A DNA stretch of 8,462 bases, from assembly GCA_012514915.1 (NCBI GenBank), contig JAAYZJ010000159.1:1-8462 (forward strand). The letters run 5' to 3'. This document shows positions 6,814 to 8,462 of the stretch, piece after piece. The number at the start of each line of letters is the position of its first letter. The first letter of the stretch is position 1. This DNA comes from Lentisphaerota bacterium (lineage in GTDB: Bacteria; Verrucomicrobiota; Kiritimatiellia; RFP12; JAAYLN01). Position numbers and translations under genes: made by a program. The notes beneath the pieces are model-generated. The model did no database searches and had not been told where the DNA came from. It saw only the letters and a list, made by a program, of their open reading frames with translations.

Positions 6814-7845
6814 CTACTTTCCGAGCAGCGACTGCATGATGTAGAGATCGAGCCCCTCGTAGTCGCGCGCGGCGATGAACGCCTTCAGGCGGGCGTCGCT
6901 CAGCGAGCGGGAAATCTCGAGCAGCCGCAGGAAGATCTCGCGGCTGTTGGAAAGGTGCGCCACGGCGGGCTTCTTCTGCGTCCGCATCGCCTTGACGTCG
7001 AGCCCGACCCACTCGCCCCCGCGGCCGTAGCCGTGGATGTCGAGAATCCTGACCTGGTTGAAGGCGCGCCGCAGGTCGACCGATCCGAAGGTCTTGTCCT
7101 GATCGAACTTCAGGCCGTTCTGGTCGTTGAGGTGGACGGTCCAGAGCTTGTCGAACGCCAGGGCGAATCCCATCTCGTCAGAGGGGTCCAGACCGGCGAG
7201 GATCGCATGGGCGCTCTCGATGTTGGCGCCGACACGCGCCGGATCGACGCTCGCCTGGCCCAGCGCCAGGGCATGGCCGGTCGTGGGAATGTAGGTGTGG
7301 TCCATTGGCTCGTTGGGCTTGGCCTCGATGGCGATGCGGATCTTGCTGTTGTAGGCCAGCATCGTGTTGACGGCCTCGAGGATCCGCTGCGTCGCGACCC
7401 GGCTGTCCTTCGCTTCGCGGATGTAGGTTCCCTCGCGCGCGAGCCAGAGGACGATCAGGTCGGTGCCCAGTTCCTGGGCGATGTCGATGCAGCGCAGGCT
7501 GCGCTCGATGGCGTACTTGCGGCAGCGCGCATCGTTCGAGGTGTAGCCGCCGTCGATCGTCCGGGGATCCTCCCACAGGCGCGGCGCGACGAACTCCGCC
7601 GCGAGGCCGTGCCGCTTGAGGGCGCGCGCGACGCCCCGTGCCTCCTTGGCGATCTGGGCGGGCGAGAGGTCGTTCAGGTTGGGGACGGCATCGTCGTCGT
7701 GGAACTGGACGGCACCGAAGCCGAGTTGGCGGTAGAGCCCCAGCTTGCGGTTGAACGCGATCGAATCGCGCACGGCGGGACCGAAGGGATCATGCCCCTC
7801 ATGGATGTTCCAGGGGCCAAACGAAAAACGAAATTCACCGCTCAT
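6814..7845 (-). CDS. Xylose isomerase family TIM-barrel sugar isomerase with altered metal site
   Basis: A 343-residue cytosolic protein resembling actinobacterial-type D-xylose isomerase (about 385-390 residues) but lacking much of its C-terminal extension. Shared elements are FSFGPW (7-12), DPFG (19-22), FHDDD (48-52, His49 and Asp52 as the ring-opening pair), DGGYTSND (98-105), Trp134 and REG (137-139), IEAKPNEP (173-180, Glu174 and Lys176), IESAH (209-213, Glu210 and His213), FDQD (247-250, Asp248 and Asp250) and Asp283. All metal ligands are kept except the Asp of the HIDLNG motif, which is His238 in TVHLND. The protein is therefore an aldose-ketose isomerase or epimerase relative whose substrate may not be xylose; I leave the xylA symbol off. 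ATG 7845 is supported by GGAG at 7853-7856, seven bases upstream. The SGNH gene follows 34 bases downstream, giving a likely isomerase-esterase-kinase operon. Confidence 0.85.
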   Translation of the reverse strand: MSGEFRFSFGPWNIHEGHDPFGPAVRDSIAFNRKLGLYRQLGFGAVQFHDDDAVPNLNDLSPAQIAKEARGVARALKRHGLAAEFVAPRLWEDPRTIDGGYTSNDARCRKYAIERSLRCIDIAQELGTDLIVLWLAREGTYIREAKDSRVATQRILEAVNTMLAYNSKIRIAIEAKPNEPMDHTYIPTTGHALALGQASVDPARVGANIESAHAILAGLDPSDEMGFALAFDKLWTVHLNDQNGLKFDQDKTFGSVDLRRAFNQVRILDIHGYGRGGEWVGLDVKAMRTQKKPAVAHLSNSREIFLRLLEISRSLSDARLKAFIAARDYEGLDLYIMQSLLGK

Positions 7846-7915
7846 GGCAATTCTCCGCTGGTTGACAGGCTCTGCGAACGTCTCCGCACACGACGCGCAT
7901 GCGTGACCGGGGGTT

Positions 7916-7944
7916 AACTTATCATTTTGACCCTGACCTGTAAA
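7916..7944 (-). promoter_or_regulatory. Weak candidate promoter ahead of the isomerase-esterase-kinase genes
   Basis: On the minus strand, TTTACA (7939-7944) resembles a -35 hexamer and TAAGTT (7916-7921), 17 bases further on, a degraded -10; GATAAG (7918-7923) at 15-base spacing is an alternative. This short stretch is AT-richer than its surroundings and lies in the only sizeable gap upstream of the isomerase. The match is poor and the organism's promoter consensus is unknown. Confidence 0.22.
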
Positions 7945-7950
7945 CGGTCA
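7934..7950. promoter_or_regulatory. Inverted repeat TGACC-N7-GGTCA, candidate operator
   Basis: Bases 7934-7938 (TGACC) and 7946-7950 (GGTCA) form a perfect 5-base inverted repeat around a seven-base AT-rich spacer. Two further TGACC copies lie beside it at 7928-7932 and 7904-7908. The element covers the candidate -35 hexamer of the isomerase gene, so binding of a repressor or activator there is plausible. It also lies just after the sialidase stop and could be a short hairpin there, but there is no T-tract. No regulator gene is in the window. Confidence 0.3.
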
Positions 7951-7956
7951 CCCAAC

Positions 7957-8462
7957 TCACCGCGTACTCGGGCTGGCGCTGATGCGGTTGCGCAAGCGGA
8001 CGCGCGGCGCGTTTGCGTCGCCCGAGAGGATATCCTCCTCGCGGAAGCCCGCCCAGTCGATTTCCCGCGCGCCGACCCGCTCGCAGTCGTAGGCGATGAT
8101 GATCGTGCCGTCGGCCGCCTGCTGGCCATCGGGATAGGAGACCTTCTCGCGCGGATCCAGCAGGAGTCCTCCCTGCCACGTCCTGCCGTCGTCGGACGAG
8201 AGAAACGCCGTCAGGTGCGAGCGGCCGGTGCGCTCCGTCATGGGGCCGTGCTTGACTAGGAGGAGGTTGCCCGACTGGAGGCGCCGGATGAAAAAACGGG
8301 CATCGGGGTGGGGAATGCCGCTGGGCTCCAGCGGCGACCAGTTCCGGCCGCCATCCGCCGACTGGCTGCAGCCGATGCCGTAGCGGGTGCGGACGTAGCA
8401 GGCCAGGGTGCCGTCGGCCCGTTCGATGAAACTGTGCTCGTCGTAGCTGCGCGCCTCGCGCG
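7957..8462 (-). CDS. Sialidase/BNR-repeat glycoside hydrolase-like protein, C-terminal part (partial)
   Basis: The frame is open to the right edge of the window, so only the last 167 residues of a longer protein are present; its start and any signal peptide or N-terminal catalytic Arg motif are not in view. Two Asp boxes (S-x-D-x-G-x-T/N-W) are visible: SADGGRNW at 8338-8361 and SSDDGRTW at 8176-8199, the turn motif of sialidase beta-propellers. Between and after them are EHSFIERADGTLACYVRT, VSYPDGQQAADGTIIIAYDCER and REIDWAGFREEDILSG, which fit the last blades of exo-alpha-sialidase-like proteins common in polysaccharide degraders. Members of this superfamily release sialic acids or act on other sugars, so substrate is unsettled. 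The gene is on the same strand as the isomerase, 111 bases upstream of it, and may be part of the same locus. An internal Met at 8241 is not the start, because homology continues upstream. Confidence 0.85.
   Translation of the reverse strand, partial: REARSYDEHSFIERADGTLACYVRTRYGIGCSQSADGGRNWSPLEPSGIPHPDARFFIRRLQSGNLLLVKHGPMTERTGRSHLTAFLSSDDGRTWQGGLLLDPREKVSYPDGQQAADGTIIIAYDCERVGAREIDWAGFREEDILSGDANAPRVRLRNRISASPSTR

Noticed and set aside
7896..7903. Palindrome CGCATGCG in the gap upstream of the isomerase
   Set aside because: An 8-base GC-rich palindrome is expected by chance in this composition and has no partner copies nearby.
6766..7917. A 383-codon plus-strand open frame opposite the isomerase
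   Set aside because: Shadow of the xylose isomerase family gene; no ribosome binding site or family motif.

Overview
This is a high-GC bacterial window with dense, mostly overlapping genes and no tRNA, rRNA, CRISPR array, insertion sequence or phage gene that I can recognise. The gene mix combines an ftsH-folP housekeeping junction with a COG1649-type glycosyl hydrolase-like protein, a Gfo/Idh/MocA oxidoreductase, a xylose-isomerase-like TIM barrel, an SGNH esterase and a sialidase-type protein. That set is typical of polysaccharide-degrading members of the PVC group (Kiritimatiellota, Lentisphaerota, Planctomycetota or Verrucomicrobiota). This placement is inferred from gene content only and is tentative.

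Layout, plus strand (1-5023): the C-terminal end of FtsH (partial, runs off the left edge), folP (dihydropteroate synthase), a small HAD-superfamily phosphatase of 5'-nucleotidase type, a secreted two-domain GHL10/COG1649 protein, and a Gfo/Idh/MocA NAD(P)-dependent oxidoreductase. Three of the four junctions are 4-base ATGA start/stop overlaps and the other is a 49-base gap, so the block reads as one transcription unit that passes from housekeeping into carbohydrate-related genes.

Middle (5024-5154): a 131-base gap between converging genes. It holds a long nested inverted repeat (5039-5111) that could mark the transcript ends but lacks a T-tract.

Layout, minus strand (8462-5155, read right to left): the C-terminal part of a sialidase/BNR-repeat protein (partial, runs off the right edge), a 111-base gap with a TGACC/GGTCA inverted repeat and a weak promoter-like pattern, then a xylose isomerase family protein, an SGNH/GDSL hydrolase and a PfkB-family sugar kinase. 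The last two overlap by ATGA. A plausible reading is a small sugar-utilisation cassette: a glycosidase releases a sugar, an esterase removes acyl groups, an isomerase makes a ketose and a PfkB kinase phosphorylates it. The substrate cannot be read from sequence.

I see no wholly unknown system. The most unusual points are a metal-ligand Asp-to-His change in the xylose-isomerase-like protein, the structured convergent intergenic region, the inverted repeat ahead of the sugar cassette, and the HAD phosphatase placed directly after folP.
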